NCBI RefSeq assembly: GCF_014650075.1
Contig: NZ_BMUG01000004.1
Span: forward strand, 62,001-126,000
DNA from: Streptomyces microflavus
Lineage (GTDB): Bacteria > Actinomycetota > Actinomycetes > Streptomycetales > Streptomycetaceae
Length of the DNA stretch: 64,000 bases
Direction of reading: 5' to 3'
Shown here: positions 34,776-42,692 of the stretch, piece by piece
Layout of the letters: every line of letters starts with the position of its first letter
How positions within the stretch are numbered: the first letter of the stretch is position 1
Made by a program: the position numbers and the translations under genes
The notes under the pieces: model-generated
The model's database searches: none
What the model was told of the DNA's origin: nothing
What the model saw: the letters and a program-made list of their open reading frames with translations, nothing else

Positions 34776-35372
34776 ATGGGCATACGCATACGGCAGGCGG
34801 GCCAGGACGACAGGGAGCTGGTCGTATCGGTCCTGGAGGAGGCATTCCACCACGACCCGGTGAGCAGCTGGGTCTTCCCCGAGGAGGCGCACCGGCGGGC
34901 GGTGCACGGCAAGTTCCTCGGCGTCTTCGCCGACATCACCCTCGCCGAAGGCCGTATCGATGTGGCGGAGGACGGCGCCGCGGTGGCCCTGTGGCTGCCG
35001 GTGCCCGCCGGTGCGCCCGAGGAGGAGGACCCCACACCCGCCCTGATGCGGCAGACCGCCGACCCCGACAACGAGCGGTGCGAACTGGTCGGAAGGCTGA
35101 CCGGGAAGGTGCACCCGCACGACCGCGCCCACTCCTACCTGCTCATGATCGGTGTCTCCCCGCAGCGCCAGGGGGAGGGGGTCGGGGCCGAGCTCATCCG
35201 GGCGGAGCTGGACCGCTGCGACCGTGACGGCGTGCCCGCCTACCTGGAGGCGAGCAGCGCCCGCAGCCGTTCGCTCTACGAACGGCTCGGCTTCCGCTTC
35301 CTGGGAAGCGCCGTCGAACTGCCCGACGGCCCGTCGATGTGGCCCATGTGGCGTGAGCCGCAGGCGGGTTGA
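34776..35372 (+). CDS. GNAT family N-acetyltransferase
   Basis: A 198-residue GNAT enzyme. The acetyl-CoA loop is VSPQRQGEGVGAELI, preceded by the strand SYLLMIG and followed by LEASSARSRSLYERLGFRFLG, all standard. The ATG follows a purine-rich stretch (GGGGCGGGAG). It lies 95 bp past the polyprenyl synthase on the same strand and could share its transcript, but nothing links it directly to the encapsulin system. The substrate is unknown. Confidence 0.82.
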   Translation: MGIRIRQAGQDDRELVVSVLEEAFHHDPVSSWVFPEEAHRRAVHGKFLGVFADITLAEGRIDVAEDGAAVALWLPVPAGAPEEEDPTPALMRQTADPDNERCELVGRLTGKVHPHDRAHSYLLMIGVSPQRQGEGVGAELIRAELDRCDRDGVPAYLEASSARSRSLYERLGFRFLGSAVELPDGPSMWPMWREPQAG

Positions 35373-35429
35373 CCCGTCGGCGGAGGGTGGCACCGGGGCC
35401 GTACCGGACAGGGACTACAGTCCCTGCTC

Positions 35430-36098
35430 ATGACAGATGAGTCGTGGGCCGGCTGGTACCGGGACCGCAACGGTTCCGATGCCGTCGTTCTCACCACGGA
35501 CGGACAGCAGCTCCGGATCCGGATCAGAGGGGTCGACTTCGAGGGCGAGAGCCTCGACGACCTGGCACCGGTGTCGGGCACACCTCCGGAGAGCGGGATG
35601 TTCGCCCTGGCGGACGGCGCGCTCACCGACTGCGTACTGGAGTGGGACCTCCCGCTGCCCGTCCTCGTCGCGGGCGCCCTGCGCCAGGCCACCCTCGGCT
35701 GCCTGCTCTCCCTGCGCCGGGTCGACCCGGACCTCTACCTCACCCTCCACCTGGACGGTGCGGTGTACGAATCCGCCCGCGCCGAGAGCGACTTCGCCGC
35801 CGCGCTGACGGCGATCCAGCGCGTCCTCCCGGACGGCATCCAGCTCCAGACCTGCATCGCCTGCGCCTTCTCCGACTACTTCCCGGCCCCCGGCCGCGGC
35901 CTCTCCGGCGGCCTCGCCTGCTTCCGCGGGGCCAAGGACGCCTACCGGGACACGGAGGGCGAGGACGCCGTGCTGGACCTGTGGGACCGGCGGACCGGAT
36001 TCGTCCAGGAGATCTGGAGCTGCAAGGAGTTCGAGGTGCGCCCGCTCCGGGGCGCCGGAACCGGCCACCGGGGAGCCTTCCCGCTCGAACCGGCCTGA
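35430..36098 (+). CDS. Conserved hypothetical protein with CxxC motif
   Basis: A 222-residue soluble protein of unknown function. A notable conserved-looking core is QTCIACAFSDYFPAPGRGLS followed by GGLACFRGAKDAY, with CxxC and a third Cys that could bind metal. The N-terminal half is acidic and beta-rich (WAGWYRDRNGSDAVVLTTDG). No signal peptide or membrane segment. It ends 28 bp before a strong terminator, so it is probably monocistronic. Confidence 0.65.
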   Translation: MTDESWAGWYRDRNGSDAVVLTTDGQQLRIRIRGVDFEGESLDDLAPVSGTPPESGMFALADGALTDCVLEWDLPLPVLVAGALRQATLGCLLSLRRVDPDLYLTLHLDGAVYESARAESDFAAALTAIQRVLPDGIQLQTCIACAFSDYFPAPGRGLSGGLACFRGAKDAYRDTEGEDAVLDLWDRRTGFVQEIWSCKEFEVRPLRGAGTGHRGAFPLEPA

Positions 36099-36125
36099 GA
36101 CCCGGCACCTTCCCACCTGCCCACC

Positions 36126-36159
36126 CCTGCCCCGTACCGCAACTCCGGTACGGGGCAGG
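36126..36159 (+). terminator. Rho-independent terminator
   Basis: Perfect 14-bp arms CCTGCCCCGTACCG and CGGTACGGGGCAGG around a six-base loop, 28 bp beyond the stop of the CxxC hypothetical gene. Confidence 0.85.
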
Positions 36160-36223
36160 CCTGTTCCCGCACCCGCACCAGGGCGTGGTGCCCGCCGCCG
36201 CAACGCCATTGCCTCACCTCTAC

Positions 36224-36246
36224 TTGTTCTACTAACATGCGAACAA
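36224..36246. promoter_or_regulatory. Inverted repeat, candidate operator of the DUF1648-GntR operon
   Basis: TTGTTC (36224-36229) and GAACAA (36241-36246) form a perfect inverted repeat with an 11-base spacer, ending 11 bp before the DUF1648 ATG. The GntR gene in this operon is the obvious candidate binder. Confidence 0.5.
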
Positions 36247-36257
36247 CGGAGGTTTCC

Positions 36258-37229
36258 ATGACACGCAAGAACCTTGGCCGCGCCACACTCGCGGCCCTGC
36301 CCTTTGTCCTCGCCTTCCTCATCCACCTGATCCTCTTCATCGTCCTCAAGGACCGTCTGCCCACCCGGCTGGCCGGCCACTTCGACGTCTCCGGAGACGC
36401 GAACGGCTATGTCGACCGCACCGCCTACGTCCTCGCCACCGCCCCGGTACTGCCCGTGCTCGGCGCCGTGTGGGTCCTCATGGTGGTCCGCGGAAGGATG
36501 TACGGGCGCGCCCACAGCCTGCTCATCGGCGGCGGCTGGGCCCTTGCCGCCTTCCTCCAGTACGTGCTCGGCGCCGCCCTGATCGTCAACCTGGACACAC
36601 CCGAAGGGGGGCCGGCGGGCAGCTTCCCCATGTGGCACCTCGCCGTCGCCTTCGGAGTGGCCGCCCTGGCCGGAGCGGTCGGGCTGCTGCTGACCAGGCT
36701 GGTCCCGGCGCCGGAGGACCCCGACGCGGGGAAGGGCCCCGCCGACCGCGAGCGGATCGTGCTCGCCGACGGTGAGGTGGCCGGCTGGGCGCGCACCACC
36801 GGCGCCTGGTGGACGCCGGTGGGCGCCCTGGTGCTCGCGGCCACCGCCACAGGTTTCGGCTACGGGGGCAACTGGTACGTCGGCACCGCCCTGTTGGCCC
36901 TCACCCTGCTGGTGCTCGCCTTCAGCCGCGCCCATGTCACCGTGGACCGGCGCGGCCTCACCGTCTCCGGCCTGCTGCCCTGGCCCCGCGTCCAGGTCCC
37001 GCTGGAGCGCATCGAGTCGGCGGACAGCCGGCAGGTCAACGCCGTCGCGGAGTTCGGCGGCTGGGGCTACCGCATCCGTCCCGGCCGCACCGGCTTCATC
37101 GTCCGCTCGGGCGAGGCCATCGTCGCCCGGCAGACCGGCGGTCGTGAATTCGCTGTCACCGTCGAGGACTCCGCGACCGGCGCCGCCCTGCTCAACACCC
37201 TCGTCGACCGGAACCGGGCGGGGCGCTGA
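36258..37229 (+). CDS. DUF1648 integral membrane protein
   Basis: A 323-residue membrane protein. The DUF1648 domain is at the N-terminus (hydrophobic helix, then LPTRLAGHFDVSGDANGYVDR). Further helices occur at about 55-75, 90-110, 125-150 and 180-225. A C-terminal soluble PH-like domain (VTVDRRGLTVSGLLPWPRVQVPLERIESAD is typical, read in parts) follows. ATG 36258 is chosen because GGAGG lies seven bases upstream. It is three bases from a GntR gene; such pairs respond to envelope stress in several firmicutes and actinobacteria. Confidence 0.82.
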   Translation: MTRKNLGRATLAALPFVLAFLIHLILFIVLKDRLPTRLAGHFDVSGDANGYVDRTAYVLATAPVLPVLGAVWVLMVVRGRMYGRAHSLLIGGGWALAAFLQYVLGAALIVNLDTPEGGPAGSFPMWHLAVAFGVAALAGAVGLLLTRLVPAPEDPDAGKGPADRERIVLADGEVAGWARTTGAWWTPVGALVLAATATGFGYGGNWYVGTALLALTLLVLAFSRAHVTVDRRGLTVSGLLPWPRVQVPLERIESADSRQVNAVAEFGGWGYRIRPGRTGFIVRSGEAIVARQTGGREFAVTVEDSATGAALLNTLVDRNRAGR

Positions 37230-37231
37230 CC

Positions 37232-37588
37232 ATGCTGTTCCGGCTCGACCCCACCTCCACCGTGCCGCTCGGCGACCAGATCGCGGCCTCGGTGCGCCGC
37301 GCGGTCGCCGACTCCACGGTGACCCCGGGCGAGCGGCTCCCCGCCGCCCGGGTGCTCGCCGAATCCCTCGGGGTGAACGTCCACACGGTGCTGCGTGGCT
37401 ACCAGCGGCTGCGCGAGGAGGGGCTGATCGAACTGCGCCGCGGCCGCGGTGCGGTGGTCACAGCGGGAGCCTCGCCCCGCCGGGCCCAGCTGCTGGAGCG
37501 GGTCCGCGAAGTGGTCGCGGACGCCCGGGAGCTGGGCATGACGGAGGAGGAGCTGCTGACGCTGGTCCGCGCGGAACTGTCCACCTGA
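37232..37588 (+). CDS. GntR regulator, YtrA-like
   Basis: A 118-residue short GntR protein: a winged helix (DQIAASVRRAVADSTVTPGERLPAARVLAESLGVNVHTVLRGYQ) and a small C-terminal helical dimerisation part, as in the YtrA subfamily. YtrA regulators commonly repress their own operon with a membrane protein or ABC genes. Here the ATG begins two bases after the DUF1648 stop, so the two are co-translated, and the inverted repeat upstream of the operon is the probable target. Confidence 0.85.
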   Translation: MLFRLDPTSTVPLGDQIAASVRRAVADSTVTPGERLPAARVLAESLGVNVHTVLRGYQRLREEGLIELRRGRGAVVTAGASPRRAQLLERVREVVADARELGMTEEELLTLVRAELST

Positions 37589-37623
37589 CGCCACCGTAGG
37601 CGTACGCCGGCGGTTCACCGACG

Positions 37624-37659
37624 GGAGAGGGCCGTTCCGCGTCCGGAACGGCCCTCTCC
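37624..37659. terminator. Bidirectional terminator
   Basis: Perfect arms GGAGAGGGCCGTTCC and GGAACGGCCCTCTCC around a six-base loop, between the convergent GntR and snapalysin genes. Confidence 0.85.
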
Positions 37660-37676
37660 TCATGCGATGCCCGGGG

Positions 37677-38333
37677 TCAGGAGGCGGTACCGGCCAGAGC
37701 GGCGGCGAAGCCGTTCTGCCAGAGGTAGTTCACCCGCGACCGCTCGTTGGCGTCCGGCTGGGCGTTGGTGCACGACGGGCCGGGGCCGCCACCGGACATC
37801 AGCTGGCTGCACGGACCGGAGTAGGTGTCCGGCAGGCCGAGCACGTGCCCGGTCTCGTGCGTGGTGACGCGGGTCGAGTTGTACTGCTGGTTCTGCCGGT
37901 AGTCCAGGAAGATGAAGCCCCGGCCGTGCCCGTTGGTCGAGGCGTACGAACCGCGCGGGTCGTTGCCCTCGCGGTAGGTGAAGTCGGCGTTGGAGCCTTC
38001 CTGGAGCCGGACGTTGGAGACCGAGCTGTTCCAGATCCGCGTGCTGTTGGCTATCTGGGTGCGGAAGCTCGGGGCGGAGGCCGTGCTGTAGGTGACGGTG
38101 ACGGCCAGGACGCCCGGGTTGGCGGCCCGCTTCTCGGCGACGGACTTCATGACCGCGTCGAAGAAGGCCCGGTTCGCGGCGGCGTTCTCGCCCGACCCGT
38201 TGTACGCGGCGATGGTGGCGGGGGTGGAGGCGGCAGGGGCAGGAGCGGCGGAGACCGCGGGAGCCGTACCCAGCGCGGCGACGAGGCCGAGCCCGGCGAT
38301 GGCGGAGGCGATGGCGGTCCGGAGGTGTCTCAT
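37677..38333 (-). CDS. snpA: Snapalysin, secreted small metalloprotease
   Basis: A 218-residue secreted M7 protease. A signal peptide of about 29 residues (basic MRHLR, hydrophobic core, VSAAPA cleavage zone) is followed by a short propeptide. The catalytic zinc site is [11 protein letters not shown], with the third ligand Asp typical of snapalysin, and a conserved Cys pair in GPCSQLM and PSCTNAQ. It degrades extracellular protein. It is divergent from a LysR regulator across a 273-bp gap containing two inverted repeats, matching the known snpA-snpR arrangement of Streptomyces. Confidence 0.92.
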   Translation of the reverse strand: MRHLRTAIASAIAGLGLVAALGTAPAVSAAPAPAASTPATIAAYNGSGENAAANRAFFDAVMKSVAEKRAANPGVLAVTVTYSTASAPSFRTQIANSTRIWNSSVSNVRLQEGSNADFTYREGNDPRGSYASTNGHGRGFIFLDYRQNQQYNSTRVTTHETGHVLGLPDTYSGPCSQLMSGGGPGPSCTNAQPDANERSRVNYLWQNGFAAALAGTAS

Positions 38334-38458
38334 GGGGGATTTCTCCTACTGTCCGGTGAACCCACGCCGTGGGGGTTGTCCGCTGAACGGACGGGGCGCG
38401 GGGCGGTACGGGGAGAGTGTGGGGGAGCGGACACCCGCCGGGGATGATGCCAACCTGC

Positions 38459-38475
38459 GATAGCACCGCCCTATC
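38459..38475. promoter_or_regulatory. LysR-type operator candidate (T-N11-A)
   Basis: GATAG-N7-CTATC is a perfect inverted repeat containing the T-N11-A core expected for LysR regulators. It lies between snpA and the LysR gene, 126 bp upstream of snpA. Confidence 0.6.
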
Positions 38476-38502
38476 CCCGCCTCCGCCGAGCCGCGCCACC
38501 AT

Positions 38503-38518
38503 GACATCGCTCGATGTC
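38503..38518. promoter_or_regulatory. Second palindrome between snpA and its regulator
   Basis: GACATCG-CT-CGATGTC has perfect seven-base arms with a two-base centre, 89 bp upstream of the LysR ATG. It may be a second binding site or a promoter element. Confidence 0.5.
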
Positions 38519-38606
38519 GTACCACCCAACACTCCCTGAATTAACGCCCTTTGATGCGGTTGTGGCCGCTGGTGCCACAGGCGTGGCCGGTCGTAGTCTC
38601 CGCACC

Positions 38607-39560
38607 ATGGAGCTTGAGGTAAGGCACCTCAGGGCGCTGTGCGCCATCGCCGACGCGGGCAGTCTGCACCAGGCGGCGCGCAGGCTCGGCGTCAGCCAGC
38701 CCTCCCTGACCACCCAGCTGCGCCGGATCGAGAACTCGCTCGGCGCCGAGCTGTTCAGCCGCGAACGCACCGGCTGCCGCCCGACTCCCCTGGGGCGGGC
38801 CGTCCTCAGCCGGGCCCGGCCGCTCGTCGACGGGATGAGCGCCCTGGTCACCCACGCCCTGGCCGAGGCGGACGCCACCCGCTCCCGGGGCCCCCGGCTG
38901 CGCATCGGCTCCACCGCGAGCCGGGTCATCGGAAGCTGGCTCCGCCGACTGCGGGTCGCCCTGCCCGGTACGGAGATCTCGCTGCGGGTCGACGTATCGG
39001 CCCACGCCCTCCTGCGCTCGGTCGAGGCGGGCCGCCTGGACGTCGCCTTCGTGCACGAGGTGGAGGGCTGCCCGCTGGCCCTCCCGGCCGGCCTGGACCA
39101 ACGCGTACTCCTGGACCGCGAACCGCAGTTCATCTCCCTCTCCCGGGACCACCCGGCCGCCCGCCGCCGCGTCGTGGAGCTCGGGGACCTGGCCGGGGAC
39201 CGGTGGATGGTCGATCCGACGGTGGACGGCGAGTGGGACGGGGTACGCCGGGTGCTCGGCGCCGCCGGGCTCGACCCGCCGGTCCTGCACGGGGATTACC
39301 TCACCGCGGCCTCCCTCGTCGTGCTCGGCGAGGCCGTCGCGCCCTGCCAGCCCACCTCCGGACCGCGCGACGACATGGCGATCCGCCCGCTGCGCGACGA
39401 CCCGCTCGCCGTCCGGCTGCTCCTGGTCTCCCGGCCGGAGACGGACACCTCGGTGGCGTACGCGGAGCTGGAGGAGGCCTATCGGGAGGCGGCCCGGCGC
39501 TCCAGCGGCTACTACGAATGGCTGCTGCGCCACCGCAGCCCGCTCGCCCGCACGCCTTGA
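38607..39560 (+). CDS. snpR: LysR regulator, SnpR-like activator of snapalysin
   Basis: A 317-residue LysR protein. The HTH fills residues 1-60 (MELEVRHLRALCAIADAGSL, AARRLGVSQPSLTTQLRRIE), and the effector domain follows (LRIGSTASRVIGSWLRRLR to the C-terminus). I chose ATG 38607, which begins exactly at the family start MELEVRHL; the frame upstream crosses the operator. By position it should activate snpA and control itself. No effector can be named. Confidence 0.87.
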   Translation: MELEVRHLRALCAIADAGSLHQAARRLGVSQPSLTTQLRRIENSLGAELFSRERTGCRPTPLGRAVLSRARPLVDGMSALVTHALAEADATRSRGPRLRIGSTASRVIGSWLRRLRVALPGTEISLRVDVSAHALLRSVEAGRLDVAFVHEVEGCPLALPAGLDQRVLLDREPQFISLSRDHPAARRRVVELGDLAGDRWMVDPTVDGEWDGVRRVLGAAGLDPPVLHGDYLTAASLVVLGEAVAPCQPTSGPRDDMAIRPLRDDPLAVRLLLVSRPETDTSVAYAELEEAYREAARRSSGYYEWLLRHRSPLARTP

Positions 39561-39688
39561 ACCCCTGACCCGGTGTCCTGACGCTCCGATCCCCTGGCGC
39601 TCCGGTGCTCCGGCGCCCGGGAAGTTCCCCGTTCTGCTGACAGCGTGCTGGTGTTCCCGGCGGCGGACCGAGCGGGCAGGCTCGGTGC

Positions 39689-40696
39689 ATGAGGCTACTG
39701 ATGCTGGGCGGTACGGAGTTCGTCGGACGGGCCGTCACCGAGGCCGCGCTGGGGCGGGACTGGCAGGTCACCGTCTTCCACCGCGGCCACCATGCGCCGC
39801 CGCCGGGCGTGCGCGTGCTGACGGGCGACCGTACGGGAGGGGAGCGGGGCCTCGCGGCGCTCGCGGGCCACGCGGGCGACTGGGACCTCGTGGTCGACAC
39901 CTGGAGCGGGGTGCCCACCGCCGTACGGGACTCGGCCCGGCTCCTGGCGGGCCGCGCGGGCCACTACACGTACGTCTCCAGCCGTTCGGTGTACGCCTGC
40001 CCGGCGCCCGCCGGGCTGGACGAGGACGGGCCGCTGGTCGCCGGAGCCTCTCCCGACGAGGACGGCCGGGACGGTGACGTGCCGTACGACCGGGCCAAGC
40101 GCGGCGGGGAGCTGGCAGCCCTCGACGCCTTCGGCGACCGGGCCCTGCTGGCACGGGCGGGGCTGATCATCGGCCCCGGGGAGAACATCGGACGGCTGCC
40201 CTGGTGGCTCTCCCGGATCGCCCGCGGCGGCCCGGTGATCGCCCCCGGCCCGCGTACCACGGAGCTCCAGTACGTCGACGCGCGCGATCTGGCGAGCTGG
40301 CTCCTGGACGCCGCGGTGGCAGGGCTGCACGGCGCGTACAACACCGTCAGCCGCCCCGGTCACACCACCATCGGCGAACTGCTCGACGCCTGTGTCCGGG
40401 TCACCGGCTCCGACGCCGAGCTGCGCTGGACGGACCCGGACACGCTGCTTGCCGCCGGGGTCGAGCCCTGGACCGGCCTGCCGATCTGGCTGCCGGAGAG
40501 GGAGCTGTACGACACCCTGTTCCGGGGCGGCCACACCAAGGCCGAGGCCGCGGGGCTGCACTGCCGGCCGGCCGCCGAGACCGTCGCCGACACCTGGGCA
40601 TGGCTGTGCGAGCGGGGCGGCACCGCGCCCCAGCGGCCGGACCGGCCGGCCGTCGGCCTCGATCCCCGGCTGGAGGAGAAGCTGCTGGCTCTCTGA
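39689..40696 (+). CDS. NAD-dependent epimerase/dehydratase (extended SDR-like)
   Basis: A 335-residue Rossmann protein of the atypical extended SDR type. The dinucleotide loop is MLGGTEFVGRAV. The active-site motif is PYDRAKRGGE in place of the usual YxxxK spacing, with a preceding SSRSVYA strand. The C-terminal part holds ELQYVDARDLASWLL. Relatives are annotated as isoflavone-reductase-like or RNA-binding chloroplast-type reductases, and the substrate is unknown. It is preceded by a 128-bp gap and is monocistronic. Confidence 0.78.
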   Translation: MRLLMLGGTEFVGRAVTEAALGRDWQVTVFHRGHHAPPPGVRVLTGDRTGGERGLAALAGHAGDWDLVVDTWSGVPTAVRDSARLLAGRAGHYTYVSSRSVYACPAPAGLDEDGPLVAGASPDEDGRDGDVPYDRAKRGGELAALDAFGDRALLARAGLIIGPGENIGRLPWWLSRIARGGPVIAPGPRTTELQYVDARDLASWLLDAAVAGLHGAYNTVSRPGHTTIGELLDACVRVTGSDAELRWTDPDTLLAAGVEPWTGLPIWLPERELYDTLFRGGHTKAEAAGLHCRPAAETVADTWAWLCERGGTAPQRPDRPAVGLDPRLEEKLLAL

Positions 40697-40752
40697 ACCC
40701 TCCTGCGGGTCGACACCCTCCTATAGGTAGACGCATAGGTGTAAATCCGGCG

Positions 40753-40769
40753 TGTCATAACAAATGACA
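40753..40769. promoter_or_regulatory. Inverted repeat upstream of the surface-protein gene
   Basis: TGTCAT-N5-ATGACA is a perfect inverted repeat 27 bp upstream of the ATG of the anchored surface protein, in an AT-rich stretch that also looks like its promoter. The binder is unknown. Confidence 0.45.
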
Positions 40770-40795
40770 AGTATTAAAGATGCATATTGCGCGAC

Positions 40796-42265
40796 ATGGA
40801 ACAACAGGCGCGCAGGCGCGGCAACGCAATCCGGGCAGCAGTGACAGTGGCGACGGCCGCGGCGATGGTGGGCATGCTGGCCCCGGCCGCCGCCGCTGAT
40901 CCGTTGCCGGGCGGACTCGGCCCCTGTCTCGGCAGCAGCTGCCCGCCCAGCTGGAACGACCCCAACAACGGACCGGTCGTCGGTTACGACGAGAACATCA
41001 ACATCTACGTCGGTGGGGACTTCCTGGTCCGGGAGGCCGCCGCCGAGGCCGAAGGGAAGATCGTCACCCTCGGTCGGTTCGACATGGACAAGCGGGACGG
41101 GGCCTCGGTCATCTACAACGTCGGTGTCGCGGGCGTCGGTTCGCGGGTCCCGCCGCCGGACGGCTCCGACTATCTGTCGGTGGGCGGCGACATCACCATC
41201 GCCGCAGGTGAGCGCCTGCTCGCCGAGGAGGGTGCGAACTCCGGCCGAGTGGCCTACGCGGGGTCCCTGAGCGGCACGGTCAACCCGCTGACGGCCCCGC
41301 GGGAGGACCCGGAGGCCGTCGCCCCGTTCACCGGCCTGCGCCCGGAGCTCACCGAGGCCAGCCGGTGCTACGCGTACGAGGGCGACGCGCACCGTGCGAC
41401 GACCGGCAGCTGGACGAGGGTCGGGGACACCTTCACCTTCACCGGCGACGGCACCTCGGCGATCCAGGTCTTCGACGTGGACACGGACCTCGAATCCGCG
41501 ACGGGCGGCAACGCCGGGTTCACCTTCAATGGCATCCCCGCCGGGGCCACCGTCCTGGTCAACGTGTACGGGAGCGCCCGCACGGTCGCCACGTTCATGG
41601 GCTCCCTCCCCAACGCGGGCCTCCGCGAGCGCCTCCTGTGGAACTTCCCGGACGCGACGGACCTGACGCTGACCGGTCCGGCGCAGTTCCAGGGCAGCGT
41701 GCTGGTCGGGCAGCCTGCCAGCACCACCACGCTCTCCATGAGCGGCACCAACGGCCGCTTCTACACGGCGGGTTCGCTCACCCACACCTCGTCGGGCCGC
41801 TCGGGCGGCCAGGAGATCCACGCGTACCCGTTCGACGGCGACCTGCCGACCTGCGCCCCGGACCCGACGCCGACGCCTACGGACCCCACGCCGACTCCGA
41901 CGCCGACGGACCCGACCCCGACGCCCACGGATCCGACGCCGACCCCCACGGATCCCACTCCCACGCCGACGGATCCCACGCCGACGCCGACGGACCCGAC
42001 CCCGACACCGACGGACCCGACCCCCACCCCCACCGAGCCCACTCCCACTCCCACCGACCCGACGCCCACCCCCACCGAGCCCACACCGACTCCCACCGAC
42101 ACGCCGACGTGGAAGCCGACCCCCTCCCCGTCCGACGGGGGTCAACTGCCCGACACCGGGTCAAGGGGCGGTGAATGGATCATCGGCTCCATCGCGGCAG
42201 CGCTGGTGGCCGCCGGTGGAACGGTTCTCGTGGCCACGCGCCGGGCGCGACGCCGCACGTACTAG
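40796..42265 (+). CDS. LPDTG-anchored surface protein with choice-of-anchor A domain
   Basis: About 489 residues. A Sec signal with a long basic start (MEQQARRRG) ends near AAAADP. A choice-of-anchor A type beta domain covers about 45-350, then a low-complexity stalk of Thr-Pro repeats (units of DPTPTPT, about 80 residues). The sortase signal LPDTG, a hydrophobic helix and the tail RRARRRTY complete it. It should be covalently fixed to the cell wall. Streptomyces class E sortases favour LAXTG, so LPDTG suggests a different sortase. TTG at 40787 is a less likely start. Confidence 0.85.
   Translation: MEQQARRRGNAIRAAVTVATAAAMVGMLAPAAAADPLPGGLGPCLGSSCPPSWNDPNNGPVVGYDENINIYVGGDFLVREAAAEAEGKIVTLGRFDMDKRDGASVIYNVGVAGVGSRVPPPDGSDYLSVGGDITIAAGERLLAEEGANSGRVAYAGSLSGTVNPLTAPREDPEAVAPFTGLRPELTEASRCYAYEGDAHRATTGSWTRVGDTFTFTGDGTSAIQVFDVDTDLESATGGNAGFTFNGIPAGATVLVNVYGSARTVATFMGSLPNAGLRERLLWNFPDATDLTLTGPAQFQGSVLVGQPASTTTLSMSGTNGRFYTAGSLTHTSSGRSGGQEIHAYPFDGDLPTCAPDPTPTPTDPTPTPTPTDPTPTPTDPTPTPTDPTPTPTDPTPTPTDPTPTPTDPTPTPTEPTPTPTDPTPTPTEPTPTPTDTPTWKPTPSPSDGGQLPDTGSRGGEWIIGSIAAALVAAGGTVLVATRRARRRTY
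41868..42112 (+). repeat. Tandem Thr-Pro-coding minisatellite
   Basis: Imperfect tandem units of about 21-24 bp (GACCCGACGCCGACGCCTACG-like, only partly quoted) encode the DPTPTPT and EPTPTPT stalk. Copies differ mostly at third positions. Length variation between strains is likely. Confidence 0.8.
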
Positions 42266-42287
42266 CCACGCCCGCTAGCGTGGTTCG

Positions 42288-42692
42288 ATGACCGAACTGC
42301 TGCTGCACCTCGCCGAAGCACCCCTGTGGGAGGCGGCCCGCGGGAAAGGGGCATACGAGATGTCCACCCGCGGCCGCACCCTCCAGGAGGAGGGCTTCAT
42401 CCACCTCTCCGTGCCCAGCCAACTCCCGGGCGTGGCACGGATGCTGTACGGGGACGGCGGCCCTGACCTGGTGGTCCTGGTCGTCGACCCCGCCCGCCTC
42501 ACCGACCCCGTCCGGTACGAGGCGATGAAGCCCGGCGGCGAGGAGTTCCCGCACCTGTACGGACCGCTCCCGGTGGAAGCGGTCGTGGAGGTGCGGCCCT
42601 GGTACGGAGCACAGGGAGAGTCCGCAGCACAGGAAGAGTCCGCAGCACACGGAGAGTCCGCAGCACGACGAGAGGAAGACGAACCCCAGTGA
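42288..42692 (+). CDS. DUF952 protein with short C-terminal repeat
   Basis: A 134-residue protein. Residues 1-105 are a DUF952 domain (LLHLAEAPLWEAA, EGFIHLSVPSQLPGVA, KPGGEEFPHLYGPLPV). The last 25 residues are acidic and repetitive (ESAAQE, ESAAHG, ESAARR), encoded by three copies of an 18-bp unit. The DUF952 function is unknown. Its stop overlaps the GTG of the next gene, so the two are coupled. Confidence 0.8.
   Translation: MTELLLHLAEAPLWEAARGKGAYEMSTRGRTLQEEGFIHLSVPSQLPGVARMLYGDGGPDLVVLVVDPARLTDPVRYEAMKPGGEEFPHLYGPLPVEAVVEVRPWYGAQGESAAQEESAAHGESAARREEDEPQ
42618..42671 (+). repeat. Three 18-bp tandem repeats
   Basis: Units beginning GAGTCCGCAGCAC at 42618, 42636 and 42654 repeat with an 18-bp period and keep the reading frame of the DUF952 gene. 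Confidence 0.8.

Noticed and set aside
41868..42112. CRISPR-like array of short repeats
   Set aside because: Units are contiguous without unique spacers and encode a Thr-Pro stalk in frame.
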